A DNA stretch of 36,490 nucleotides from NCBI RefSeq assembly GCF_019352175.1, contig NZ_JACBYI010000057.1, positions 1 to 36,490 of the forward strand, in the 5' to 3' direction. Source of the stretch: Paenibacillus sp. S150 (lineage in GTDB: Bacteria; Bacillota; Bacilli; Paenibacillales; Paenibacillaceae). Positions 17,184 to 24,516 of the stretch are shown here, piece after piece. How positions within the stretch are numbered: position 1 is the first letter of the stretch; every line of letters starts with the position of its first letter. Made by a program: the position numbers and the translations under genes. Below the pieces are notes generated by a model, which was given only the letters and a program-made list of their open reading frames with translations, did not search any database and was not told the origin of the DNA.

Positions 17184-17223
17184 AAAAAAAGGCCGCCCCG
17201 TCCTCTATAAGGATGGAACAGCC
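17184..17223 (-). terminator. rho-independent terminator of the oxidoreductase operon
   Basis: On the minus strand a GC-rich stem starting GGCTGTTCC and closing GGGGCGGCC, with G-T pairs, is followed by seven Ts. It starts about 35 bp after the stop of the epimerase-like gene. Confidence 0.7.
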
Positions 17224-17257
17224 AATAATCCGGACGATATTTCAATTTAGACAGGCC

Positions 17258-18280
17258 TCACACGTAAAAGGAGAGCGGCTTCGCTTCAACCCCATGCTTC
17301 GCAATCAGGTTATCCAGCAAGGCTCCCCATTCAGAGTCTGCAGTGCACAGCTCCGGATGCTGCTCGAACCAGGCCACCGACCGCTTGACCCCTTCGGCAA
17401 AAGGAACGGTTGCCGCAAAATCCGGCACCAGGCGCTTAAGCTTGCTGTTGTCGAATACACTGCTTACCGCCTGGTCCCCGATCAGCCCGTCCGCCGTTCC
17501 CGGCGGAGCAAAGGCCGCGATAAAGTCGGTGGAGATATGCACAACCTGCGGATCTTTACCCGCAGCTTGCCCGATTGCAGCATAAATCTGATTCCAGTTC
17601 AGCGACTCGTCGGAGGTGATATGGACCGCTTCTCCGATGGTCTCGGGATTCCCCAGCAGGCCAATAAAGCCTTTGGCAAAATCGGTATTGTGGGTCAGCG
17701 TCCACAGCGAGGTTCCATCTCCGTGAATTACGATAGGCAGCCCTTTGCGGATACGGTCGATGAGCGACCACGGATGCGCCCAGCTCGTTAAGGCTGCCGG
17801 AATCGCCGTATCCCCATAAGTATGCGAGGGGCGGACAATGGTAACCGGAAAACCGCTATTGCGATGGGCATCCAGCAGCAGCTGCTCACAGGCAATTTTG
17901 TCACGGGAATACTGCCAGTATGGATTCTCCAGCGGTGTTTCTTCGGTAATCAGGTAATTCTGCTGCGGCTTCTGATAGGCCGAAGCGGAGCTGATGAAGA
18001 TATACTGCTTCGTTTTGCCCGTGAACAAGTCAATGTCGCTGCGCACATGCTCCGGGGTAAAAGCGATCCAGTCCACCACAGCATCGAACTCATAATCTTT
18101 CAGCGCCTCTGCCGCTTCTGCCGGATTACGGATATCGCCGCGCAGCACCTGCGCGCCCTCCGGCACGAATTCGTTCCGCTGGCCGCGGTTGAACAGATAC
18201 AGCTGAATGCCGCGCTCCACAGCAAGCTTGGAGACAGCCTCGCTGATCAGTCCCGTACCGCCGATAAATAACACCTTCAT
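17258..18280 (-). CDS. NAD-dependent epimerase/dehydratase (extended SDR family)
   Basis: This 340-residue oxidoreductase has the Rossmann start MKVLFIGGTGLISEAV, followed by LFNRGQR, which binds the cofactor. The catalytic pair is in YSRDK, with SSASAY upstream. The family covers sugar-nucleotide epimerases and related reductases; the substrate cannot be told. AGGAGG precedes the ATG. It is the second gene after the aldo/keto reductase, 19 bp apart, so the two are probably one operon ending at the 17184-17223 terminator. Confidence 0.88.
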   Translation of the reverse strand: MKVLFIGGTGLISEAVSKLAVERGIQLYLFNRGQRNEFVPEGAQVLRGDIRNPAEAAEALKDYEFDAVVDWIAFTPEHVRSDIDLFTGKTKQYIFISSASAYQKPQQNYLITEETPLENPYWQYSRDKIACEQLLLDAHRNSGFPVTIVRPSHTYGDTAIPAALTSWAHPWSLIDRIRKGLPIVIHGDGTSLWTLTHNTDFAKGFIGLLGNPETIGEAVHITSDESLNWNQIYAAIGQAAGKDPQVVHISTDFIAAFAPPGTADGLIGDQAVSSVFDNSKLKRLVPDFAATVPFAEGVKRSVAWFEQHPELCTADSEWGALLDNLIAKHGVEAKPLSFYV

Positions 18281-18299
18281 CTGCAGCCCTCCTCCTGGT

Positions 18300-19238
18300 T
18301 TAGCTGATTATGGCTTCAATTGCTGTCAGAACATCCTCGGAGAGCTCAATGCCCGATGCCTGGACATTCTCTTCGACCTGCTGCGGACGGCTTGCCCCGA
18401 CAAGGGCGCTTGCAACATTCGGCTGGCGCAGAATCCAGGCCAGGGCCAGATTGCCTACAGAGATATTCAGATCAGCGGCAATCGTGCTCAGCTCGCGGAC
18501 CTTGGCGATTCTATCCTCGGTGATTCCCTTGCGCATCCAATCCAGCTTCGCTGCGCGGCTGTCCTCCGGGATGTCGGAGACCGAGCTGTACTTCCCGGTC
18601 AGCAGGCCTTGCGCCAGCGGTGAGAATACAACCTGACCGATGCCTTTGCGCTGTCCCAGCGGAATAATTTCTTTTTCGATATAACGCTCGAACATATTGT
18701 AAATCGGCTGATTAACGACAATGTGGTCCAGCAGATACCGGTCGGCGACCGCCAGCGCCTCCGCCATTTGTGCCGCCGTCCATTCACTTACCCCTACATA
18801 GAGCACCTTGCCCTGGCGGACCAGATCATCCAGCGCCCGCAGGGTTTCCTCAATAGGTGTCTCAGGATCATAACGGTGGCAATACAGGAGATCCACGTAA
18901 TCTTCTCCAAGCCGCTTCAGGCTGGCATGGCACTGCTCCGTAATATGCTTGCGGGATAATCCGCGGTCGTTGGGACCGTCTCCCATGACGCCGTACACTT
19001 TGGTAGCCAGCACATAAGACTCGCGGGGATAGCCGCGCAGGGTTTCGCCCAGCACCTTTTCAGCGGCGCCTTTTTCGTAGACATTCGCTGTATCAAAGAA
19101 ATTAACGCCTAATCCGTAAGCGGTTTCAATGGCTTTGACAGCATTGTCCCGTTCCACATAACCTCCATAAGTCAGCCAGCTTCCCAAGCTGATTTCACTC
19201 ACCTTAAGTCCGGTTCCACCCAGTCTGCGGTATTTCAT
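18300..19238 (-). CDS. aldo/keto reductase
   Basis: This 312-residue NADPH-dependent reductase has a TIM-barrel fold. The start is the ATG at 19238 (MKYRRLGGTGLKVSEISLG), behind GAGAGGAG; an in-frame ATG 48 bp upstream is less likely. The catalytic tetrad can be placed as Asp and Tyr in FFDTANVYEKG, Lys in VLATKVYG and His in LLYCHRYD. The sequence is closest to the YajO/potassium-channel beta-subunit-like group of AKRs. It is divergent from an HxlR regulator across a 168-bp spacer containing a palindrome, which suggests redox or electrophile-responsive control. Confidence 0.9.
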   Translation of the reverse strand: MKYRRLGGTGLKVSEISLGSWLTYGGYVERDNAVKAIETAYGLGVNFFDTANVYEKGAAEKVLGETLRGYPRESYVLATKVYGVMGDGPNDRGLSRKHITEQCHASLKRLGEDYVDLLYCHRYDPETPIEETLRALDDLVRQGKVLYVGVSEWTAAQMAEALAVADRYLLDHIVVNQPIYNMFERYIEKEIIPLGQRKGIGQVVFSPLAQGLLTGKYSSVSDIPEDSRAAKLDWMRKGITEDRIAKVRELSTIAADLNISVGNLALAWILRQPNVASALVGASRPQQVEENVQASGIELSEDVLTAIEAIIS

Positions 19239-19364
19239 CTTGATTTGCTCCTCTCTATATCCGGCTCTGCTGCCGGTTGCTATCACTTCATGTTCATTTT
19301 AGAATAGTTTGTATATAATAGAAAGAAGTGAAAAATAGTTTATTATATGATTCCCTGTATAGTT

Positions 19365-19382
19365 GCTATACTCAAGTATAGC
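19365..19382. promoter_or_regulatory. palindromic operator candidate for the HxlR regulator
   Basis: GCTATACTCAAGTATAGC is a perfect 8-bp inverted repeat with a 2-bp centre. It ends 24 bp before the HxlR start codon in the divergent spacer. HxlR-family dimers bind such AT-rich palindromes near their own promoters. Confidence 0.55.
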
Positions 19383-19406
19383 GGCTGCAGAAAAGGAGGA
19401 AGTTCC

Positions 19407-19751
19407 TTGAAATCAGTAGAATCTGCCAGTAATTATATCCCCAAAAACCCTGTATTTATCGAATGCAATATAGAAAAAACACTGGAGGTGCTCGGCGGGA
19501 AGTGGGCCTTTCTCGTTCTGCGCGAGCTGTTCAACGGCACCAAGCGGTTCGGCGAGCTGCAGCGCAGCATTGCCGGTGTCAGCCCCCGCGCCCTTACCAG
19601 CACGCTGCGCCATCTGGAGGAGCACGGCGTGCTGGAGCGCCATGTCTTTCCCACCGTCCCGGTCACCGTAGAATATAACCTGACGCCCAAGGGCGAGGAT
19701 CTGCACCAGATTCTGAAGGAAATGAAGCTGTGGTCGGCGAAGTGGACTTGA
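19407..19751 (+). CDS. HxlR-family transcriptional regulator
   Basis: This 114-residue winged-helix regulator has the family core IEKTLEVLGGKWAFLVLRELFNGTKRFGELQRSIAGVSPRALTSTLRHLEEHGVLER and the wing VPVTVEYNLTPKGEDL. An in-frame ATG lies at 19347, but the TTG at 19407 follows AAAAGGAGG at 8 bp and gives the usual family length, with the single family Cys in FIECNIEK. It is divergent from the aldo/keto reductase operon, which it probably controls, as YodB or HypR do for detoxifying oxidoreductases. Confidence 0.88.
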   Translation: MKSVESASNYIPKNPVFIECNIEKTLEVLGGKWAFLVLRELFNGTKRFGELQRSIAGVSPRALTSTLRHLEEHGVLERHVFPTVPVTVEYNLTPKGEDLHQILKEMKLWSAKWT

Positions 19752-19792
19752 TTTCCTTTTTGACGTACTCAGCCCGCTTTCCGGAGCTCAGC

Positions 19793-19840
19793 AAAAAAAA
19801 GCGCACAGGTATCGAAGTTAAGACTTCCCCTGTGATTTGC
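19793..19840 (-). terminator. terminator-like hairpin
   Basis: CACAGG pairs with CCTGTG and an inner GAAGT with ACTTC. Eight As precede on the plus strand, so it reads as a terminator on the minus strand. No minus-strand gene ends here; it may be bidirectional for the HxlR gene or a relic. Confidence 0.4.
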
Positions 19841-19909
19841 GTTACTGTGGAGGGAATGCGTGCTTTTTGGCACTTCAGGCAACGATAAATGCAAGTAGCA
19901 GGAGAATAA

Positions 19910-20146
19910 ATAACGCCCACGGAAAAGATCCTGCGAGGAGCAGCGACCAGTAGCAGAATTCAGGCTTGCATTGAGCGCGCTGCCAGGGACCGGGAGCTTG
20001 CAGAGTCTGCGGATATTGCTATGTTAACCACGTTATTCAGCACCTTTTTGGAGGGGATAACTACAGAAGCACGGGATGGAATCCCGTTTGAATGGATTAA
20101 CGCCGCCATTACCAAATTAATGGGCATTTTGGATGCTTCTGCCTAA
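19910..20146 (+). pseudogene. remnant of a TetR-family regulator (C-terminal part)
   Basis: An open frame without a usable start or ribosome binding site ends at TAA 20144. It reads CIERAARDRELAESADIAM, then LTTLFSTFLEGITTEARDGI and PFEWINAAITKLMGILDASA, which has the look of the C-terminal helices of a TetR ligand-binding domain. A short TPTEKILRGAA segment at its front resembles the beginning of TetR proteins, as if the DNA-binding part had been deleted. It is followed by a terminator-like hairpin at 20194-20231. Confidence 0.55.
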
Positions 20147-20193
20147 ATTCATCAACAAGCCTTGGATCTGAACACTTCTGCAAATCACAATAT

Positions 20194-20231
20194 GAAAGCG
20201 GGCGTCTTTTGGAAAAAGGCAGCCCGCTTTC
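20194..20231 (+). terminator. hairpin GAAAGCGGGC...GCCCGCTTTC
   Basis: A perfect 10-bp GC-rich stem with an 18-nt loop, 48 bp after the TetR remnant. The right arm ends in a short T-rich stretch (TTTCATTC). It is probably the old terminator of the lost regulator gene. Confidence 0.55.
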
Positions 20232-20334
20232 ATTCAATTCTCTGCCCGCTTCGGACAATTGACTCATTCCATTGTCAAATCACTACAATTTAATTATATT
20301 ATTCTTTTTTTATTGGTTAATTTCATAATATATA

Positions 20335-20363
20335 TTGTAAATGAGAGACTTTAGTACTAGAAT
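20335..20363 (+). promoter_or_regulatory. sigma-A-type promoter of fapA-like gene 1
   Basis: TTGTAA and TAGAAT are separated by 17 bp. The same boxes with the same spacing occur 5' of the paralogue at 24189-24217, with a conserved CTTTAGTAC just before the -10 box although the surrounding bases differ. Transcription would start near 20370, giving a leader of about 295 nt that contains the riboswitch. Confidence 0.65.
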
Positions 20364-20418
20364 AATAGTTGTTTAAGTTCACAATATTTAAATCTTCAAC
20401 TATTAACGCTCTTTTTTT

Positions 20419-20453
20419 GTCGATTTAAGTCGGGTGAAATACCTGATATCGGC
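20419..20453 (+). promoter_or_regulatory. conserved leader hairpin 5' of riboswitch 1
   Basis: GTCGAT pairs with ATCGGC, and inside it CGGGT pairs with ACCTG. The paralogous leader (24271-24305) has CAGGT with GCCTG in the same place, so changes in the arms keep the pairing. This supports a real RNA element just upstream of the aptamer. Confidence 0.5.
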
Positions 20454-20469
20454 AGAATCATTGATCCAT

Positions 20470-20562
20470 TTAATAAAGGCAAACTATCTGAAAGGGTAGG
20501 ACGCAAAGCAATGGGCCTAAAGATGTGAATTTTCACATCAATGGCTGCCAGGCTGCCAAGAA
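20470..20562 (+). ncRNA. cyclic-di-GMP-I (GEMM-I) riboswitch 1
   Basis: The aptamer shows all GEMM-I hallmarks in order: GGCAAAC, a 6-bp stem CTATCT/GGGTAG capped by a GAAA tetraloop, the conserved GGACGCAAAGC, the tetraloop-receptor strands CCTAAAG and ATGG flanking a GATGTGA/TCACATC stem, and the closing GGCTGCC. Aligned on the tetraloop, the base equivalent to G20 of the Vibrio Vc2 aptamer is G, which favours c-di-GMP over cGAMP. It ends about 100 nt before the fapA-like start. A GCGGATA/TATCTGC stem lies downstream, probably part of the expression platform. No clear poly-U terminator is seen, so translational control is possible. Confidence 0.93.
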
Positions 20563-20664
20563 GACGCTGCTGTCTGCGGATATCCACTTCAGGATATTGT
20601 ATCTGCCGTCCCGGATACTCTTATGTCCAAATGCCACTGATTATACAAAAAAGGAGCTAATCAA

Positions 20665-22536
20665 ATGCCACAACGCATTACCGAAAAATATTTAAATGAG
20701 CTGATTGATCAGCTTGAGATCAAGGAAACTGAGCTTGAGGCTGAATCCCCTCTTTCTTCGCAGTCCAATGACAATCAAGGCAACAACGGAATGATTATTG
20801 TCCAAAACAACCAATTATACATTACCTCTCCGCTGCCCGGCGGTGAGCCGGCAGTCCTTTCGGCGATTCCGCCCGTAGTTCTGAAGGTCAATAATCAGCT
20901 GGTCACAGAGCCCGTACAAGTGGAAGCCTCCGACCGGATTAGCTGGTCCATTCAGGAAGAACCCCAATATCAGATCACCGTATCCGAGGATAATCTCAAA
21001 GCCTTTTTTACACTTAACCGTGTGGGGCAATACGCCTGGAATCTGGTGAATTCACCCGCAACCCCCCGTCTCGCCCTGCAGGCCGAAATGGATCGCTCCA
21101 TTCTGCTGTCAACGCTCAGCATCGAACAGATTATCGTGGATTTCGAGAAAAAATCGATTACCCAAAACCTGAATATTCCTGCTATTTATGCAGAAATGAA
21201 TCATCCGACGCATCAGCCGATTTGTGTTGCGGAAGGCAAACCGCCGGTGGACGGCGTAGATGCGAAACTCGATTTGTTTTTTTCCGAACATGTTGAGAAT
21301 GCTTTCAACGAAATTGAGGGCTCTGTCGATTACCGCAACCATTTGCGAATTCCCTCAGCCAAGAGGGGCGATGTGATTGCCCGCAAGCACCTTCCCCGTG
21401 AGGGGGTTCCGGGTTACGATGTGTATGGGAGCATTCTGCCCGCAGCCCCTCCCCGTGATATCAAAGTAGTGGCCAAAGAGCATACCCTGCTGCTGCCGAG
21501 CCAGGAAATTACGGCGCTAAAGGAAGGGCGGCCCCGGATGACAGGCAACAGTGTCAAGTATTTCGATATCTCAACAGCATACATTGTTCCGGGCAATGTG
21601 AACATCAAAACAGGCAATGTTGTTTTTTCAGGTGATGTGATTGTTCATCAGGACGTTGAGGATAATATGATCATTGAGTCTTTGGGCAATGTCTATGTCT
21701 ACGGCAATGTCTACAACTCTACCATTACAGCAACAGGCAGCATTCTTGTCCGGGGCAATGTGATCAACAGCCAGTTGTATTCCGGTTACTTCGGCGTGAT
21801 GTATAACCGCCTGTACAATCTCTCCAAACAATTGATTGAAGAATGCAATATGCTGAGTGAGGCCTCCAAGCTGCTGACAGAGAAGGTGGAGTCGCGGCAT
21901 CAGACCGTGAAGTTCGGACAAGTCATCCTGCTGCTGCTGGAGAGTAAATACAAGAAGATACCTGTTCTGATCCGTGATCTGCAGTCCGTGTTTGCCAACA
22001 TCAAATATACTTATCACCAGGATACTGAACAACTCAAGAGGATGCTGGATGTTTTTTTGCGGCCGACACAATTTATTGACTTCTTTAGCTATGCGGTGCT
22101 GGCCTCTTTTTTGAAATTATTGGAGGATCTGTATTCCGGAGTTGCCCGCATGCAAGAGGTGAAGGTCCGGGTGGACATTCCCCAATGCCATAACAGCACT
22201 ATCAAATCCAACGGTGATATTTACATTCACAAGGACGGCATTCTGCAAAGCGATCTGCTCTCCTCGGGAGACATTGCTTTCCTTATGAAGGACGCCGTAT
22301 GCCGGGGGTCGGAGCTGGAAGCGGCTGGAACCCTCACCGCCCAGACGGTCGGCGGCGAATCGAGTGCCAATTCGTCGCTGAAAGCCGGCAGCAAGATCAA
22401 GGTCCGCAAAATGTATGCCGGCCGGGTAACCGTCGGCCGCCATTCCAAAGAGATTATTGAGCCCGTCGAGAACATGATTTTCACACCGCAGAATCTGCAG
22501 CGGCTGAACCAGGCAGCACGGGATAAATTCATTTAG
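20665..22536 (+). CDS. FapA/DUF342-family protein, copy 1 (riboswitch-controlled)
   Basis: This 623-residue protein belongs to the flagellar assembly protein A family (PF03961). The family core begins at GDVIARKHLPREGVPGYDVYGSILP (about residue 234) and continues into a beta-helical stretch with repeats such as VNIKTGNVVFSGDVIVHQDV and GNVYVYGNVYNSTITATGSI. A helical segment (about 380-460) interrupts it before a second beta-helix part near the C-terminus (SGDIAFLMKDAVCRGSELEAAGTLTAQTVGG). The N-terminal ~200 residues are less typical. No signal peptide is present, so it should be cytoplasmic. AAAAAAGGAG precedes the ATG. The c-di-GMP riboswitch in its leader ties it to motility or surface-state control. 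The biochemical role of the family is not known. Confidence 0.88.
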   Translation: MPQRITEKYLNELIDQLEIKETELEAESPLSSQSNDNQGNNGMIIVQNNQLYITSPLPGGEPAVLSAIPPVVLKVNNQLVTEPVQVEASDRISWSIQEEPQYQITVSEDNLKAFFTLNRVGQYAWNLVNSPATPRLALQAEMDRSILLSTLSIEQIIVDFEKKSITQNLNIPAIYAEMNHPTHQPICVAEGKPPVDGVDAKLDLFFSEHVENAFNEIEGSVDYRNHLRIPSAKRGDVIARKHLPREGVPGYDVYGSILPAAPPRDIKVVAKEHTLLLPSQEITALKEGRPRMTGNSVKYFDISTAYIVPGNVNIKTGNVVFSGDVIVHQDVEDNMIIESLGNVYVYGNVYNSTITATGSILVRGNVINSQLYSGYFGVMYNRLYNLSKQLIEECNMLSEASKLLTEKVESRHQTVKFGQVILLLLESKYKKIPVLIRDLQSVFANIKYTYHQDTEQLKRMLDVFLRPTQFIDFFSYAVLASFLKLLEDLYSGVARMQEVKVRVDIPQCHNSTIKSNGDIYIHKDGILQSDLLSSGDIAFLMKDAVCRGSELEAAGTLTAQTVGGESSANSSLKAGSKIKVRKMYAGRVTVGRHSKEIIEPVENMIFTPQNLQRLNQAARDKFI

Positions 22537-22559
22537 CCTGCACCGATGGGGAACAAGCG

Positions 22560-22589
22560 CACGATACGGGAGTCACGACTCCCTTCGTG
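22560..22589. repeat. strong hairpin after fapA-like gene 1
   Basis: CACGA and GGGAGT pair with ACTCCC and TCGTG around a CACG loop, 24 bp past the stop codon. No T-run follows, so it may protect the 3' end of the mRNA or act as a weak terminator. Confidence 0.5.
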
Positions 22590-22696
22590 AGCTTGCTTCT
22601 CTGCAGCAGCTTATAAGCTTTTGATGCCATGGCGCGCATACCCCTAAGAAACCAGCACCAGCATATATCACACGAAGCGGCTGGGGCGCCTTCCGG

Positions 22697-23488
22697 CTAC
22701 TTCCTGATTACTGGCTGAAGCATCCGCTTGGCAGCATTGAGAACCATCCGGCGCGGCAGAAAACGCGGAAATTGCGCCATAAGGTAATTATTCCGCCCTG
22801 CGATCCTATAGCTGCGGTCTTGCTCCACCGCTTCGAATGCCGCATTTACCACTTCCAGAGGCTCCATTCGCTTGCCCGTGAGTGTGTCTGAGCCGGAGGT
22901 CCCGTGAAATGCGCTTTTGGTTTCACCGGGGCATAATGCCACTATCCGTACCCCGCTGTCCCGATATTCTGCCCATAGGGCTTCGGTAAACGACAGCACA
23001 TAAGCTTTGGTTGCACCGTACACTGCCATGAACGGAGCGGGCTGAAACGCAGTCATAGAGGCAACATTGATGATCACTCCGCTTTGCCGCTGAAGCATGG
23101 GGGTGATAAATGCATGTGTAAGCTCTGTCAGGGCAGTAACATTCAGCTGGATTTCCCGGAGCAGCCGCTCTTCTTGAATCTGGTCAAATATGCCCATTGA
23201 TCCAAACCCGGCGTTATTGATCAGTATATCCACCGTTAAGCCGAGGTTCTGCACCTCTTGCTGCAGCTTCACCACAGCCGTCTTGTCCGTCAGGTCAGCC
23301 GGGATAACCACAGCCTGGACGGAATAAGCAGCGCGCAATTCACGGGCAAGCTGTTCAAGCTTATGCTCTGAACGGGCAACCAGAATCAGATGAGTTCCTT
23401 TGCGGGCCAGTTGCCGCGCGAACACTTCTCCAATGCCTGACGAGGCGCCCGTAACCAACGCTGTTTTGTGATTATAATTCCATGTCAT
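22697..23488 (-). CDS. short-chain dehydrogenase/reductase (classical SDR)
   Basis: This 263-residue NAD(P)-dependent oxidoreductase has the TGASSGIG cofactor motif, NNAG, the catalytic Ser in INVASMTAF and the YGATK active-site Tyr and Lys. It resembles the YqjQ/DltE-like SDRs of Gram-positive bacteria. GGAGGG precedes two adjacent ATG codons; the second (23488) has the better spacing. An in-frame ATG further upstream (23545) is less likely. It is preceded on the same strand by an ArsR-type regulator, about 160 bp from start to stop, which may control it. Confidence 0.88.
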   Translation of the reverse strand: MTWNYNHKTALVTGASSGIGEVFARQLARKGTHLILVARSEHKLEQLARELRAAYSVQAVVIPADLTDKTAVVKLQQEVQNLGLTVDILINNAGFGSMGIFDQIQEERLLREIQLNVTALTELTHAFITPMLQRQSGVIINVASMTAFQPAPFMAVYGATKAYVLSFTEALWAEYRDSGVRIVALCPGETKSAFHGTSGSDTLTGKRMEPLEVVNAAFEAVEQDRSYRIAGRNNYLMAQFPRFLPRRMVLNAAKRMLQPVIRK

Positions 23489-23648
23489 CATAATCCCTCC
23501 GGATTCATGTATTAGATTGGGATAACAAATCTGTTCTCCCTGCAAATAATTAAATGATTAACCATTTAGACATTTAATGCATTTTAAAAAGCTTCCTGTC
23601 AGCACCGGCTTAAGAAAGCTTGGTTTCAGCCGTTAGCTCCGTCTCCTT

Positions 23649-24059
23649 CTACTCTCCGGTATCATATGGCTTGGCCTCGTCATTCTCGATTTCTTCAGCC
23701 GCACGGATGATGCTTCTGAGCTGGTCCAGTATCGAGCTCTCCATGGTCAGCCAGTAATGCACCTCCGTCGCTTCCTTTCTGGAATTAACGATACCGGCCT
23801 GCTTGAGAATTTTGAGATGATGGGAGATGGTCGGTCTTGACATCGGAGAGCGTTCAACGATTTGCGAAACATTGAGACGTTTGGCTACCATGAACATCAT
23901 GAGGATATCCTGCCTGACGGGATCTGCCACAGCCTTGAAAAGGTCGGTTGACTTTCGAAGCTCATTCAGGAACACCTGCTTTTTGTGCAGCAATGCGCTT
24001 TCCGCACCGGCAGCAGTTTTCGTTTCCGGGGATTCCGGCTCTCTGGCTTCCTCTTTCAT
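23649..24059 (-). CDS. ArsR-type winged-helix transcriptional regulator
   Basis: This 136-residue regulator has a charged N-terminal tail and then the ArsR/SmtB-type core: FKAVADPVRQDILMMFM, LNVSQIVERSPMSRPTISHH, LKILKQAGIVNSRKEATE and VHYWLTMESSILDQL. No metal-binding CxC motif is present in the recognition helix, so it is probably not a classical metal sensor. The ATG at 24059 follows AAGGATGG; the frame stays open to 24152 without a good ribosome binding site. The gene points away from fapA-like gene 2 and toward the SDR gene. Confidence 0.85.
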   Translation of the reverse strand: MKEEAREPESPETKTAAGAESALLHKKQVFLNELRKSTDLFKAVADPVRQDILMMFMVAKRLNVSQIVERSPMSRPTISHHLKILKQAGIVNSRKEATEVHYWLTMESSILDQLRSIIRAAEEIENDEAKPYDTGE

Positions 24060-24188
24060 ACAACCATCCTTATCCGAGTATATTTGAATAATCAAATGAC
24101 TAATCTCTTCGACACTTAGTTGTAGTATAATTGCTGAAGGATGGAATTGCAAATCTATTCTGCATTCTAAATTTTTTTTATATAAATA

Positions 24189-24217
24189 TTGTAACTCAGT
24201 GACTTTAGTACTAGAAT
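24189..24217 (+). promoter_or_regulatory. sigma-A-type promoter of fapA-like gene 2
   Basis: TTGTAA and TAGAAT are separated by 17 bp, identical in boxes and spacing to the promoter of copy 1. A start near 24224 gives a leader of about 290 nt with the riboswitch. It faces away from the ArsR-type gene. Confidence 0.65.
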
Positions 24218-24270
24218 AAAGGTTGCAAAACTTTATATATTTAAATATTTAGCAAAACATCCTTCTTTTT

Positions 24271-24305
24271 GTCGATTGCAGTCAGGTAAAGTGCCTGATA
24301 TCGGC
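24271..24305 (+). promoter_or_regulatory. conserved leader hairpin 5' of riboswitch 2
   Basis: GTCGAT pairs with ATCGGC and an inner CAGGT with GCCTG, the counterpart of the hairpin at 20419-20453. The differences between copies are compatible with pairing. Confidence 0.5.
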
Positions 24306-24321
24306 TAAATCATTGATCCAT

Positions 24322-24414
24322 TTAATAACGGCAAACTATCTGAAAAGATAGGACGCAAAGCAATGGGCCTAAAGATGTGAACATGCACATCAATGGCTGC
24401 CAGGCTGCCAAGAA
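24322..24414 (+). ncRNA. cyclic-di-GMP-I (GEMM-I) riboswitch 2
   Basis: Same aptamer as copy 1: GGCAAAC, a fully Watson-Crick CTATCT/AGATAG stem with GAAA tetraloop, GGACGCAAAGC, CCTAAAG and ATGG around a GATGTG/CACATC stem, and GGCTGCC. Where copy 1 has G-T pairs in the first stem, this copy has A-T pairs, which is covariation. The base equivalent to Vc2 G20 is again G. The region between aptamer and start codon is also partly conserved between copies, including CTCTTATGTCCAAATGCCAC. Confidence 0.93.
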
Positions 24415-24516
24415 GACGCTGCACGCGCGGATATCCATAGGGATTGCTACCGTATCTGCCTGCCGGATGCTCTTATGTCCAAATGCCACTGATTATACAA
24501 AAAGGAGCCAATTGCA

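Noticed and set aside
20364..20418. Terminator-like TAATAGTTG/CAACTATTA hairpin with seven Ts before riboswitch 1
   Set aside because: Its left arm overlaps the predicted -10 region and transcription start, so it would not be fully transcribed, and copy 2 does not keep it.
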